Positions 52,898-61,022 of a stretch of DNA of 64,000 nt are shown piece after piece. Each line of letters starts with the position of its first letter. Positions within the stretch are counted from its first letter, which is position 1. Below the pieces are notes generated by a model that made no database searches, was not told the DNA's origin, and saw only the letters and a program-made list of their open reading frames with translations. Origin of the DNA: Elusimicrobiota bacterium (GTDB lineage: Bacteria; Elusimicrobiota; Elusimicrobia; Elusimicrobiales; Elusimicrobiaceae); NCBI GenBank assembly GCA_029008615.1, contig JAQXJI010000007.1, positions 107,502-171,501 of the forward strand, written 5' to 3'. The translations under genes were made by a program, and so were the position numbers.

Positions 52898-54331
52898 TTA
52901 TAACTCGGCCCGGAAGACGAGCTCGAAGCAAACACCTTTGCCGCCGGGTATATTTTTTACCGTAATAAAACCGTCGTGCAGGTGCATTATGGACTGCGCT
53001 ATCGAAAGGCCCAATCCGCTTCCGCCGTAGCTTTTATCGTCTTTGCGGGAATAATCCAATTTGAAGAATCTGTCGAAAAGATTGTTAAGGCTTTCTTCCG
53101 GGATGGAAGGGCCGTCGTTGGAAATGGCAATAATAAAACGGCCGTTTTCTTCCTTTGAAGATACCTCAATGCTCCCGCCTTCTTTTATATGTGCCGCGGC
53201 GTTGTTTATAATATTAATCAGCACTCTTGAAATCATATTTCCGTCGGCGTTAATAAAGCCTTTCGCTTGGGAAATATCCAAAGTTACGCCGTTTTCTTCC
53301 AATATCAACGCAAAGAAATCTTTTATTTTTTCGCATAAAATTTGTACGTCTACGGTGCGTTTCTGCAAGGCCGTATTTTTACTTTCGGCGCGCGCGATGA
53401 ATAAAATATCTTCGACCAATTTGTTAAGCCTTTGCGCGCTTTCGAGTGCGGAAGATAGGCTTTCCATATATTCCGAGGAAGTCCTTTCTTTTGAAAGGGT
53501 TACTTCTATGGCTATTTTCATTTGATGTATGGGCGTACGGAGCTCGTGGGCCAAGTCCGAAGAGAATTGGTTTAAACGGGTAAAATTATCTTCCAGGCTG
53601 TTAAGCATTTCGTTAAAAGAGTTTGCGACGGGGCGTATTTCCGCCGGCCATTCTTCAGGGTTCAGGCGTTTGTGCAAATCATTGGATTTTATGCTTTTTA
53701 TATAAGATGATATCCTTATAATAGGCCACAGCGTTATGCTGGAAAACACAAAAGAAAGCGCCGCGGTTATAAAACTTGTAAACAGGCTGACCCACAAGGA
53801 TATTATAAAGATATTGTTCATTTTTTTATAATCTTTTTCCAAATTGCGGGCAGCAAAAACATAACCGTTGGGGTCTTCGTTTTGATATATCTTTTCCGCA
53901 CCTATTATGTAGCGATGGCCTTTTGCGTCGCGCCAGAAAACGCGGCGGTTTTGTTCGGGTATCAGGGCAAAAGCCTCTTTAAGGTTTAGCGGGAAAGCCG
54001 TGCTGAGAGCAATAATTTCTTTATCTTTGGAAACAAGCATTGCCGAAGCCGAATAGTGGCTTATCGTAAGTTCGCTTTCAACCCATTTCGTCATTAAAGA
54101 AGTGTTTAAAAGATCCTGATTGTTTTGCATTTCTTCAAGCACTGTTTCCAGTTCGGATATATAACCGTTAAGCTGTGAAGTGTAAAGTTTTTTGACAAAA
54201 TGCTTGTAAGACTGGAATAAAATCAAGGAGGTCGCGCCGAGCGTAAAACAAGAAATTAAAAATACCGACACCGCCAAACGCTTGGAGAGGGATTTCCCCC
54301 CGAAAATATTTTTTATTTTATCTGAGAACAT
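52898..54331 (-). CDS. Sensor histidine kinase (EnvZ/CusS-like)
   Basis: A histidine kinase of about 477 residues. Two membrane helices flank a periplasmic sensor (about residues 20-180), followed by a HAMP-like linker, HisKA with the phospho-acceptor in SSDLAHELRTPIHQMK, and HATPase_c with NIINNAAAHIKEGG and YGGSGLGLSIAQSIMHLH. The start at 54331 overlaps the response-regulator end by 14 bp; an in-frame ATG further up lies deep in that gene. Signal unknown. Last gene of the sulfatase-PAP2-RR-HK operon. Confidence 0.92.
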   Translation of the reverse strand: MFSDKIKNIFGGKSLSKRLAVSVFLISCFTLGATSLILFQSYKHFVKKLYTSQLNGYISELETVLEEMQNNQDLLNTSLMTKWVESELTISHYSASAMLVSKDKEIIALSTAFPLNLKEAFALIPEQNRRVFWRDAKGHRYIIGAEKIYQNEDPNGYVFAARNLEKDYKKMNNIFIISLWVSLFTSFITAALSFVFSSITLWPIIRISSYIKSIKSNDLHKRLNPEEWPAEIRPVANSFNEMLNSLEDNFTRLNQFSSDLAHELRTPIHQMKIAIEVTLSKERTSSEYMESLSSALESAQRLNKLVEDILFIARAESKNTALQKRTVDVQILCEKIKDFFALILEENGVTLDISQAKGFINADGNMISRVLINIINNAAAHIKEGGSIEVSSKEENGRFIIAISNDGPSIPEESLNNLFDRFFKLDYSRKDDKSYGGSGLGLSIAQSIMHLHDGFITVKNIPGGKGVCFELVFRAEL

Positions 54332-54986
54332 ATCCCACCCCTCTGATTGTGTGAATGAACTTCCGTTCGAAACCGTCATCTATTTTATTTCTGAGCCTTT
54401 TTACGGCGACGTCTACAACATTTGTTTCTGTGTCGAAGTTAATATCCCATACCTGTTCGGAAATGTAAGTGCGCCCCAAAACTTCGTCTTTGTGTGCCGC
54501 AAAGAGGCACAAAAGATTAAATTCCTTTTTGGTAAGATCTATGTTTTTTCCGCCGCGCGTAACTTTATGTTTAATTGCGTCTATATGTAAATCTTCTATG
54601 ATTATAATATTTTGCGTTTGCTGCGGTTGTTTTCTCCTCATTACGGCTTTTATCCTCGCCAACAATTCCGAGAACGCAAACGGTTTTACCAAATAATCGT
54701 CCGCGCCGCTTTCCAAGCCGGAAAGTTTATCTTCCAAACTGTCTTTTGCCGTCAGCATTATAACCGGCGTAGCCGTATTTGAAGCGCGGAAAGTTTTAAG
54801 CAGAGTAAGCCCGTCTATAATCGGCAGCATTATATCAAGAATAATGCAGTCAAAATCCTCGCTTATCATATAGTCAAGCGCGGTTTTGCCGTCAGCGGCG
54901 GTTTTTGCGTTTATACCTGCTTCCCCCAAGCCTTTCACTATATAAGAGGCCGTCGGCGTATGATCTTCAACAAGGAGTATCTTCAT
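54318..54986 (-). CDS. OmpR-family response regulator
   Basis: A 222-residue regulator. Receiver domain with acidic pocket VEDHTP and phospho-Asp in CIILDIMLP (near residue 51), Thr in VIMLTAKDS and Lys in YLVKPFAF. The DNA-binding winged helix (about 125-222) has LTKKEFNLLCLFAAHKDEV and TNVVDVAVKRLRNKID. Cognate kinase is the overlapping next gene. Likely controls the envelope genes in the same operon, by analogy with PmrAB-type systems. Confidence 0.94.
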   Translation of the reverse strand: MKILLVEDHTPTASYIVKGLGEAGINAKTAADGKTALDYMISEDFDCIILDIMLPIIDGLTLLKTFRASNTATPVIMLTAKDSLEDKLSGLESGADDYLVKPFAFSELLARIKAVMRRKQPQQTQNIIIIEDLHIDAIKHKVTRGGKNIDLTKKEFNLLCLFAAHKDEVLGRTYISEQVWDINFDTETNVVDVAVKRLRNKIDDGFERKFIHTIRGVGYVLR

Positions 54987-54998
54987 ATATTAATTAAA

Positions 54999-55718
54999 CT
55001 AATTTACTTCGTTTATGGCAAAAAAGCCGGGATAGGCGCGGGCCAGTTTTTGCGTGAACGCCTCCAGCAGAAGTATTATAAGCCACGCTCCGAACATTGT
55101 TACCAGCGTATGGGAGAGGAAGTGCTCCCCCCTGAACATCTGGTATAGCCCCATACTCCAGCCCGCGCCTAATCCGATGGCCAATCCAAGCAATTTGGCC
55201 TTTTTCTTCTTAAAACAAAAAAATAAAACCATCAGCGCAAATCCGCCGCTTGCGTGCCCCGCCGGGAAGCATCTTCCCCTGTTGCGGGCGGTTTTGTCAA
55301 AATCCGGCGGGTATTTGTCAAAAACTTTTACGTAAGGTTTATCCCCGCAGTATAAATTAAGCTGAGCGGGGCAATATACATTCGTATATTTCTTTGCTCC
55401 CGCCAGCGACAGCGGAACCAGCGCCGCCGCCAGCAGGAACAATACACAGGCTTTCCGCCAAGGCTTAAGCCGGTCTGTTTTGAAGGAGGTCATAAATATC
55501 CCGAGAACCAACAAGCTTAAGGCGATTATCATCGCTTTTATTCCCGTGTAGAAAAGCAAATGAAGCACAGGATTTAAGTTTTTGTTTATCAGCCAGGAAC
55601 AATTTGCAAAATCAAAGAACATATTTTGCAATTTTACATCCGTTTGCGTGAACTGCTCCAACGCCAATGCCGCGGCCAAGAGCAGTACCGCCGCCGTTAT
55701 TTGCTTTTTCAGAGTCAT
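54999..55718 (-). CDS. PAP2-superfamily phosphatase, membrane-bound
   Basis: A 239-residue membrane protein with about five helices. The phosphatidic-acid-phosphatase motif is visible as RGRCFPAGHASGG (PSGH variant) and GEHFLSHTLVT (the SR-x5-H variant). KKYTNVYCP is a K-x6-RP-like block with some substitutions. The ATG at 55718 overlaps the sulfatase stop (ATGA). Likely removes phosphate from a lipid carrier or lipid A-type substrate; exact substrate not readable. Confidence 0.82.
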   Translation of the reverse strand: MTLKKQITAAVLLLAAALALEQFTQTDVKLQNMFFDFANCSWLINKNLNPVLHLLFYTGIKAMIIALSLLVLGIFMTSFKTDRLKPWRKACVLFLLAAALVPLSLAGAKKYTNVYCPAQLNLYCGDKPYVKVFDKYPPDFDKTARNRGRCFPAGHASGGFALMVLFFCFKKKKAKLLGLAIGLGAGWSMGLYQMFRGEHFLSHTLVTMFGAWLIILLLEAFTQKLARAYPGFFAINEVN

Positions 55719-57577
55719 AGTTTGTTTTCCTTTAAAAAATCTTTCCAGCAATCGGCTTTTTGGAACATACTCACCGCGTTTTTCAAATATTTTTGGTATT
55801 TTGAAGCATTGCCGATTTTCTCCATACCTTTGACTCGGTAAAAATCAACTTTTTTGACCGGTTTCAATATGGTTAAAATGCCGTCTTCCGCGTAAGCCGT
55901 TTTTTGATAATTTATAAGGAAATATCTGGTTTTGTACTCCGCGCTTCTGGCGTCTTGGCCGAAGAACCTGCTTTCATAATCGAAATTTAACAGGCCGAGC
56001 AGAGTAGGCAATAAATCTATTTGGCTTATTTCCGTTTCACGGTATTCCGGCTTAAAAAGTTTCGGGGCGTATATTACCGCCGGGATTCTGTGCTGCTGCG
56101 GATTTAATTCCTCTTTACCCGCCGAACCCGATTCGTGATCCGCCGCAAAGAGAAATACGGTATTTTCAAACCAAGGTTTTTTTGAAGCTTCCTCAATAAA
56201 TTTCCCTATGGCGTAATCGGCGTATTTTACCGCGCCGTTTCTGCCCGAGCCGGAGGGAATGTCGATGGTGTTATCGGGGTAAGTGTATGGCCTGTGGTTG
56301 GATGTCGTCAAAACAAATTGGAAGAATCTCTCCCCCGATTGATATTTTTTATCGGCTTCTTTAATTGTTTTCTCAAATAAATCTTCATCGCTTACGCCCC
56401 AGGCGTTTGCAAAGCGTATTTCATCTTTCGCGAAGTCGGTTTTATCGGTAATTTCAAAACCGTTGTTTTTAAAATAATAATTCATATTGTCAAAGAAGCC
56501 GACTCCGCCGTAAATAAATTGCGTTTTATATCCTTTCCCGCGGAATATCGAACCGATATTATATATATTCTCATTGCCTTTCCTGCGCACTATGCTCATA
56601 CCGGGCAGAGGCGGAACCGCTATCGTAAGGGCTTCTATGCCGCGCACCGTTCTGGTGCCGGTGGCGTACACGTTGGGAAAGAAGACCGCCTGCTCCGCAA
56701 GCCTTCGCAAATTCGGTGTCAGCGGTGCGCCGTTCGCGTCGTCTTCCCTCAGATATTTTGCGCTCATACTTTCCATAAGCACTATTATCACGTTGGGCCT
56801 TATTTCTTGTCCGGCGGGTTTTATATGTTTGACCAAATTTATTTTTTCCTTGATTATAGCTTCGGATTCTTCTTTATCTAAAGTTGGGTAATAAGTTTTG
56901 TATTCAAGTTCATTATGAAAGAATGCGTAAACAAAACCCTGCGCGCTGCTTTTGGCGAGTTCGTTGTTTATGCGGTTTTGAGTTATATCGCCGAGCTCCG
57001 GAGTAAAAACTAAACTTAGCGCGGCGCAAATCGCCGCGTCTGCCGCAAGGATATAAAAACGCTTCTTCAGGAGCGGAGTTTCAATTTTTTTAGGCAGGAG
57101 TTTTTTCCTGAACAAAAGGCTGAAAGCGCAGGTTATTACAAAAGCCGCGGAAAGGATTTTTATTATGGGATAAGATTCATAAATATTTTCAATGACTTCC
57201 TGCGTATAAACCAGATAGTCCACGGCTATAAAATTAAATCTGGAAACGAACTCCTCCCAAAAGAAATATTCCGCCACGCTCTTAAAAATAAGCAAATACA
57301 AACTTACTGTAAATAAAATGAATGTAACGGCTTTATCTGTTTTGCCGCCGTGCTTTTTTGCCGGCAAAATAAGAAGATAAAATAAAAACGGAAGCGCGAA
57401 AAAGCAGAACTCCGCGCATAAGAATAAAGTTGAAGAAAAAGCCGTTTTCAAAACCGCCCATACCGATAAATCCAAATCCATAATATTTAAAGAAGCCAAA
57501 ATCGCTGTTGTAAGAATGCCGGTAATCATATGGGCCGCAAAGAAAGGCTTAAGCCTTTGCCGATAATATTTGTACAT
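55715..57577 (-). CDS. LtaS/EptA-like sulfatase-family phosphotransferase
   Basis: A 620-residue membrane protein. About five N-terminal helices (to residue 180) precede a periplasmic alkaline-phosphatase-fold domain. Catalytic motifs: IIVLMESMSAKYL (metal Asp/Glu region), the Thr nucleophile in YATGTRTVRGIEAL, and the AADHESGS metal site. The family transfers phosphoglycerol (LtaS, OpgB) or phosphoethanolamine (EptA) to envelope glycans. It heads the operon with PAP2 and a two-component system. CGGAGGA precedes the start. Confidence 0.86.
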   Translation of the reverse strand: MYKYYRQRLKPFFAAHMITGILTTAILASLNIMDLDLSVWAVLKTAFSSTLFLCAEFCFFALPFLFYLLILPAKKHGGKTDKAVTFILFTVSLYLLIFKSVAEYFFWEEFVSRFNFIAVDYLVYTQEVIENIYESYPIIKILSAAFVITCAFSLLFRKKLLPKKIETPLLKKRFYILAADAAICAALSLVFTPELGDITQNRINNELAKSSAQGFVYAFFHNELEYKTYYPTLDKEESEAIIKEKINLVKHIKPAGQEIRPNVIIVLMESMSAKYLREDDANGAPLTPNLRRLAEQAVFFPNVYATGTRTVRGIEALTIAVPPLPGMSIVRRKGNENIYNIGSIFRGKGYKTQFIYGGVGFFDNMNYYFKNNGFEITDKTDFAKDEIRFANAWGVSDEDLFEKTIKEADKKYQSGERFFQFVLTTSNHRPYTYPDNTIDIPSGSGRNGAVKYADYAIGKFIEEASKKPWFENTVFLFAADHESGSAGKEELNPQQHRIPAVIYAPKLFKPEYRETEISQIDLLPTLLGLLNFDYESRFFGQDARSAEYKTRYFLINYQKTAYAEDGILTILKPVKKVDFYRVKGMEKIGNASKYQKYLKNAVSMFQKADCWKDFLKENKL

Positions 57578-57690
57578 ATATCCTCCGATTGGTATGTAAA
57601 TATTCTAAAATTGGGCGCGGTTCAAAATTATTGCGTCAAAATTACATTTTTGTCATCGTGAGATTTTAAAAGTGCGCGAATGTAAAAAGC

Positions 57691-57721
57691 TTGACCTTGG
57701 AGCAACTCCATAGAGTAAAAT
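57691..57721 (+). promoter_or_regulatory. MerR-type regulated promoter of the DUF362 lipoprotein gene
   Basis: TTGACC (57691-57696) and TAAAAT (57716-57721) are separated by 19 bp, too long for direct sigma-70 use. The spacer carries the dyad TGGAG-CAA-CTCCA (57698-57710). This exact architecture is typical of promoters activated by MerR-family regulators (metal or redox sensing). No merR gene is visible in the window. Confidence 0.75.
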
Positions 57722-57757
57722 ATAAAAAAGTGCATATTGTAAAAAGGATAAACATTA

Positions 57758-58747
57758 ATGAAAAGCTTAAATAAAATATTTTCTGCGGTTTTGGCGGCTT
57801 CTTTATTGTCCGCCTGTTGCGCGGGGAAAGGCAAAACCGCGGCCGAAAACGTAGAACCTTCGGCCAAAGCGGATAAAGCCGTCGTTTATTTTACCGAGGA
57901 CATCAGCCCCGAAGGTCTTGTGAAAATATACGGTAAAATAAATAAAAACATCAAAGGTAAGACCGCCATTAAAGTGCATACCGGCGAGCCTCACGGCCCC
58001 AATATAATTCCGCGCGATATGGTAAAAGCTTTGCAGAAAACTATCCCGCAGAGCAATCTTGTGGAAACGAATACTTATTATAAAGGCGGGCGTTACACTA
58101 CGGAAGACCATTTGAAAACCATAAAAACAAACGGCTGGGATTTTTGCACGGTTGACATTATGGACGCTGACGGTGCGGTTATGCTGCCGATAAAAGGCGG
58201 GAAGCATTTTAAGGAAATGTCCGTAGGCAAGCACCTGCTTGATTATGATTCTATGGTAGTGCTTACGCATTTTAAGGGGCACGCTATGGGCGGATTCGGG
58301 GGATCTCTTAAAAATATTTCCATCGGCTGCGCAGACGGAAGAATCGGCAAAAAGATGATGCACGAAAAAGGCTTGGATTCCGCAAACGAAACTTGGGGCG
58401 TACACGGCGAAGCTTTCCAGGAGAATATGGCAGAAGGCGGCAAGGCCGTAACGGATCACTTCGGCGATAATATCGTTTACATCAATGTTTTACGCAATAT
58501 GTCTGTGGACTGCGACTGTGCCGGCGTGAGCGCCGCGGAGCCGAAAACACGCAATATCGGCATTTTGGCGTCGACGGATATTTTGGCGGTGGATCAAGCT
58601 TCCGTAGATATGGTTTATGCCCTCCCGGAAGAAGAATCCCACGATTTAAAAGAACGCATAGAATCGCGCTCCGGCCTTAGGCAGCTGAGCTATATGAAAG
58701 AACTCGGTATGGGTAACAATGAGTATGAACTTGTAAATATAGATTAA
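57758..58747 (+). CDS. DUF362 family lipoprotein
   Basis: A 329-residue lipoprotein (signal with LLSACC). It matches the DUF362 family: KVHTGEPHGPNIIP, the DYDSMVVLTHFKGHAMGGFGG segment, GGSLKNISIGC and the acidic Cys cluster DCDCAG. Related proteins often carry a ferredoxin domain; this one does not. A metal-binding or redox role in the envelope is possible. AAGGA precedes the ATG. Driven by the MerR-type promoter and closed by a terminator, it is a single-gene unit. Confidence 0.85.
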   Translation: MKSLNKIFSAVLAASLLSACCAGKGKTAAENVEPSAKADKAVVYFTEDISPEGLVKIYGKINKNIKGKTAIKVHTGEPHGPNIIPRDMVKALQKTIPQSNLVETNTYYKGGRYTTEDHLKTIKTNGWDFCTVDIMDADGAVMLPIKGGKHFKEMSVGKHLLDYDSMVVLTHFKGHAMGGFGGSLKNISIGCADGRIGKKMMHEKGLDSANETWGVHGEAFQENMAEGGKAVTDHFGDNIVYINVLRNMSVDCDCAGVSAAEPKTRNIGILASTDILAVDQASVDMVYALPEEESHDLKERIESRSGLRQLSYMKELGMGNNEYELVNID

Positions 58748-58770
58748 TTAATTTTAATTGATATTTATTA

Positions 58771-58800
58771 ACGGGCCGGCTTTAAGGTCGGCCCGTTTTG
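58771..58800 (+). terminator. Rho-independent terminator after the DUF362 gene
   Basis: ACGGGCCG pairs with CGGCCCGT and is followed by TTTT. Confidence 0.88.
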
Positions 58801-58959
58801 CTTTTAAAAGTTAGTTGCAATTTAATGAATTTTGGCGGTTTAAATATATTTTTTAAAGATTCTTTTGGTTGTATTTTCCCATTTTTCGGTATCTTTTTGT
58901 TTTTATAATGTTTTTTAGCTACATATTTCTTTCTCCTTTTTATCTACAATATCCTCATA

Positions 58960-60138
58960 ATGCTTAAGGCCCTTTTTCTCTCTTTTCTTTTGATTTTCTT
59001 GGCTTTGCCGATATTCCCTTTGTCCTTTAATAATTTTGCCGTTAATCCTTCAGCTTCTTCAGAACTTGTATCTTATAATAACGGTTCCGCCGTTAATAAC
59101 GGCCTTGATTATAATATGGCTTCAGTTTATATACAGGCGCCGATGCAGTTGTCCATTAACAAATATCCTGTTTCCTTTTACGCTTTGCCGTTTTTCAAAG
59201 CTTTTTATGCGGATAATATTGATAATATTAATAAACTTTCCTTTGCCAATGCTTTTGTCCTTATTAATTATCAAGATTACTCCGTTAAACTCGGCCGGCA
59301 GTTTATTTATAATCAAGATACTTCCTTTGCGCTTTACTTCGGCCCCGATGATAATACGGAAATGTCTTTTCCGTCTTACGTTGACGGCGCATCTTTGTCT
59401 TTTGTAAGCGATTTCCTTTCTTATAATTTATTCTTGGCTTATGAGGATTTTACTGTGGCAGGCTTGTTTGCACAGGTGTCGCCTCTGCCTTTTTTCTCTT
59501 TATCTTTGTTCTCTTATTATAAAGATTGGCAAGATATCAATCTTTATATCCTTGGCGGCGGAGTTAAACTTAAACTATCCCAAAAACTTGATGTTTCCGC
59601 ATTTGCCGCAATGAACCAAGGCAAGCAGGAATATAAATTGTTTAACCGGGGTTTTTCCAAAGATTATAACGCTTCTTTCTTTAAGGTTGACGCCAACGCG
59701 GATATCTCTTCCGACATCTTTAACGCATTACTTGGTTTTTCTTATTCAGCGCCTTCCGGGAACGATAAAAATACCCTGCCTTTTACGCCTGTATCCAAAT
59801 ATAATATATACGGCATAGCGGCGGGAAGCATATTTGAGTCGCCTGTGCAAAGCACTTCATTGTCGCTTAATATCTCGCCCGTATCTTTGCCTAGATTTAG
59901 TATCAAAGCCGACGCGTTTTATTATACTTCCGCTTTTAAAGATTCTTTTAACAAATATATAGGTTCGGAACTTAATCTTTCAACCCGGTATGACTTTGAT
60001 AATATTTCCTTCAAACTTTCTTACGCATACCTTGCGCTTGATAACGGCTTTTTGGAAGCTTACTCTTTTTCAAACAACAAACTCAGCAATAATATCCACC
60101 GATTAGGGTTAAGCCTTACTTTAAATAATTTGTTTTAG
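58960..60138 (+). CDS. Outer-membrane porin-like beta-barrel protein (copy 2)
   Basis: A 392-residue protein with a signal peptide (ending near IFPLSFN) and a strand-rich barrel very high in Phe, Tyr and Ser. VKLGRQFIYNQDTS and LYFGPDDNTEMSFPSYVDGA parallel porin 1 at 51097, but overall divergence is large. It ends LGLSLTLNNLF, with the C-terminal Phe preferred by the barrel assembly machinery. No Shine-Dalgarno; TACAAT lies 9 nt before the ATG. Its codon use is more AT-rich than porin 1. Confidence 0.78.
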   Translation: MLKALFLSFLLIFLALPIFPLSFNNFAVNPSASSELVSYNNGSAVNNGLDYNMASVYIQAPMQLSINKYPVSFYALPFFKAFYADNIDNINKLSFANAFVLINYQDYSVKLGRQFIYNQDTSFALYFGPDDNTEMSFPSYVDGASLSFVSDFLSYNLFLAYEDFTVAGLFAQVSPLPFFSLSLFSYYKDWQDINLYILGGGVKLKLSQKLDVSAFAAMNQGKQEYKLFNRGFSKDYNASFFKVDANADISSDIFNALLGFSYSAPSGNDKNTLPFTPVSKYNIYGIAAGSIFESPVQSTSLSLNISPVSLPRFSIKADAFYYTSAFKDSFNKYIGSELNLSTRYDFDNISFKLSYAYLALDNGFLEAYSFSNNKLSNNIHRLGLSLTLNNLF

Positions 60139-60264
60139 CTTTTTGCTAATAATGAATATAATTTGCCGTAATGGCTGCAGAAGAGAAATTCTTTTATTAT
60201 TCTTGTATCGTAACGTCTATAAGAATCAAACCCTTTAAACAGTAAATTGATATAATACAAATTG

Positions 60265-60694
60265 ATGAATCCGGAAGAAGCCTCACGTCAGTTGATAGAC
60301 GAAAAGCTAAGCCAAGCGGGTATTGTTTTTAGTGGACAGAAATAATTTGGGCCGCCAAACAAATAAGGATTTTCAGTCTTTCCAGCCGGATGACGACAGC
60401 CGTTTATTTGCTAATTTGCATTTAGTTCAACATTTAAAGAGTAATGTCATTAACCCGGATAGCGAGGTTGTCATTACCACTATTCAGCGTTTGTATTCTA
60501 TGTTGTGCGGGGAAACGGAATTTGACGAAGGAAACGAAGATGTTTCCGCTTATGAAAGCCCGGCTTTAGCCAATGTACAAGTTTCTTATAATCCGCAAAT
60601 ACCGCCGGAGTTTTTTGATTTTATTATTACGGATGAGTGCCACCGCAGTATTTATGGTTTATGGCGGCTACAAGCGGTTATATTTCGCGCGTAA
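60265..60694 (+). pseudogene. hsdR (type I restriction endonuclease subunit) remnant with internal deletion
   Basis: An ATG at 60265 opens MNPEEASRQLIDEKLSQAG, the usual HsdR N-terminus, which stops after 26 codons. In another frame, beginning near 60323, the sequence resumes far inside the helicase region: FLVDRNNLGRQTNKDFQSF, VVITTIQRLYSML and FFDFIITDECHRSIYGLW. Roughly 200 residues are missing between them, and the gene dissolves after the DECH box. A further fragment, possibly another restriction gene end, follows to about 60760. TGaTATAAT lies 8 nt before the ATG. Confidence 0.85.
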
Positions 60695-61022
60695 AAAATA
60701 AGAAAAATAAGCAAAAAAATAGCGACGTACCATTATCAGATAGTAAAAATAAATTTTGAACTATAGAATAAAAAGGCAGGTCAAAAAAATTTTACAGAAT
60801 TTTTACGAGAACCGCCCCCTTCAAAATTATGAGGAAATTTTTAGAAGTTTCTTTTATAATATGTCATAGTATAGCAAATAGGCAGTTTTTTCACTTATAA
60901 AGTTGCCCCTATAAATTAGGTGTTGTTATTTCGCCCTAGAAAGATTTTACCCCACCAATCTATCGTCTTCAATTTAAAACTTTATACAGGCCAATTTTGC
61001 TCAATTAAAGAGTGTTTGGAAA
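60695..61022. other. AT-rich spacer without a recognisable gene
   Basis: About 330 bp of AT-rich sequence. Apart from the possible C-terminal scrap of a restriction-modification gene at its left end, I see no ORF, clear terminator or promoter. Confidence 0.5.
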
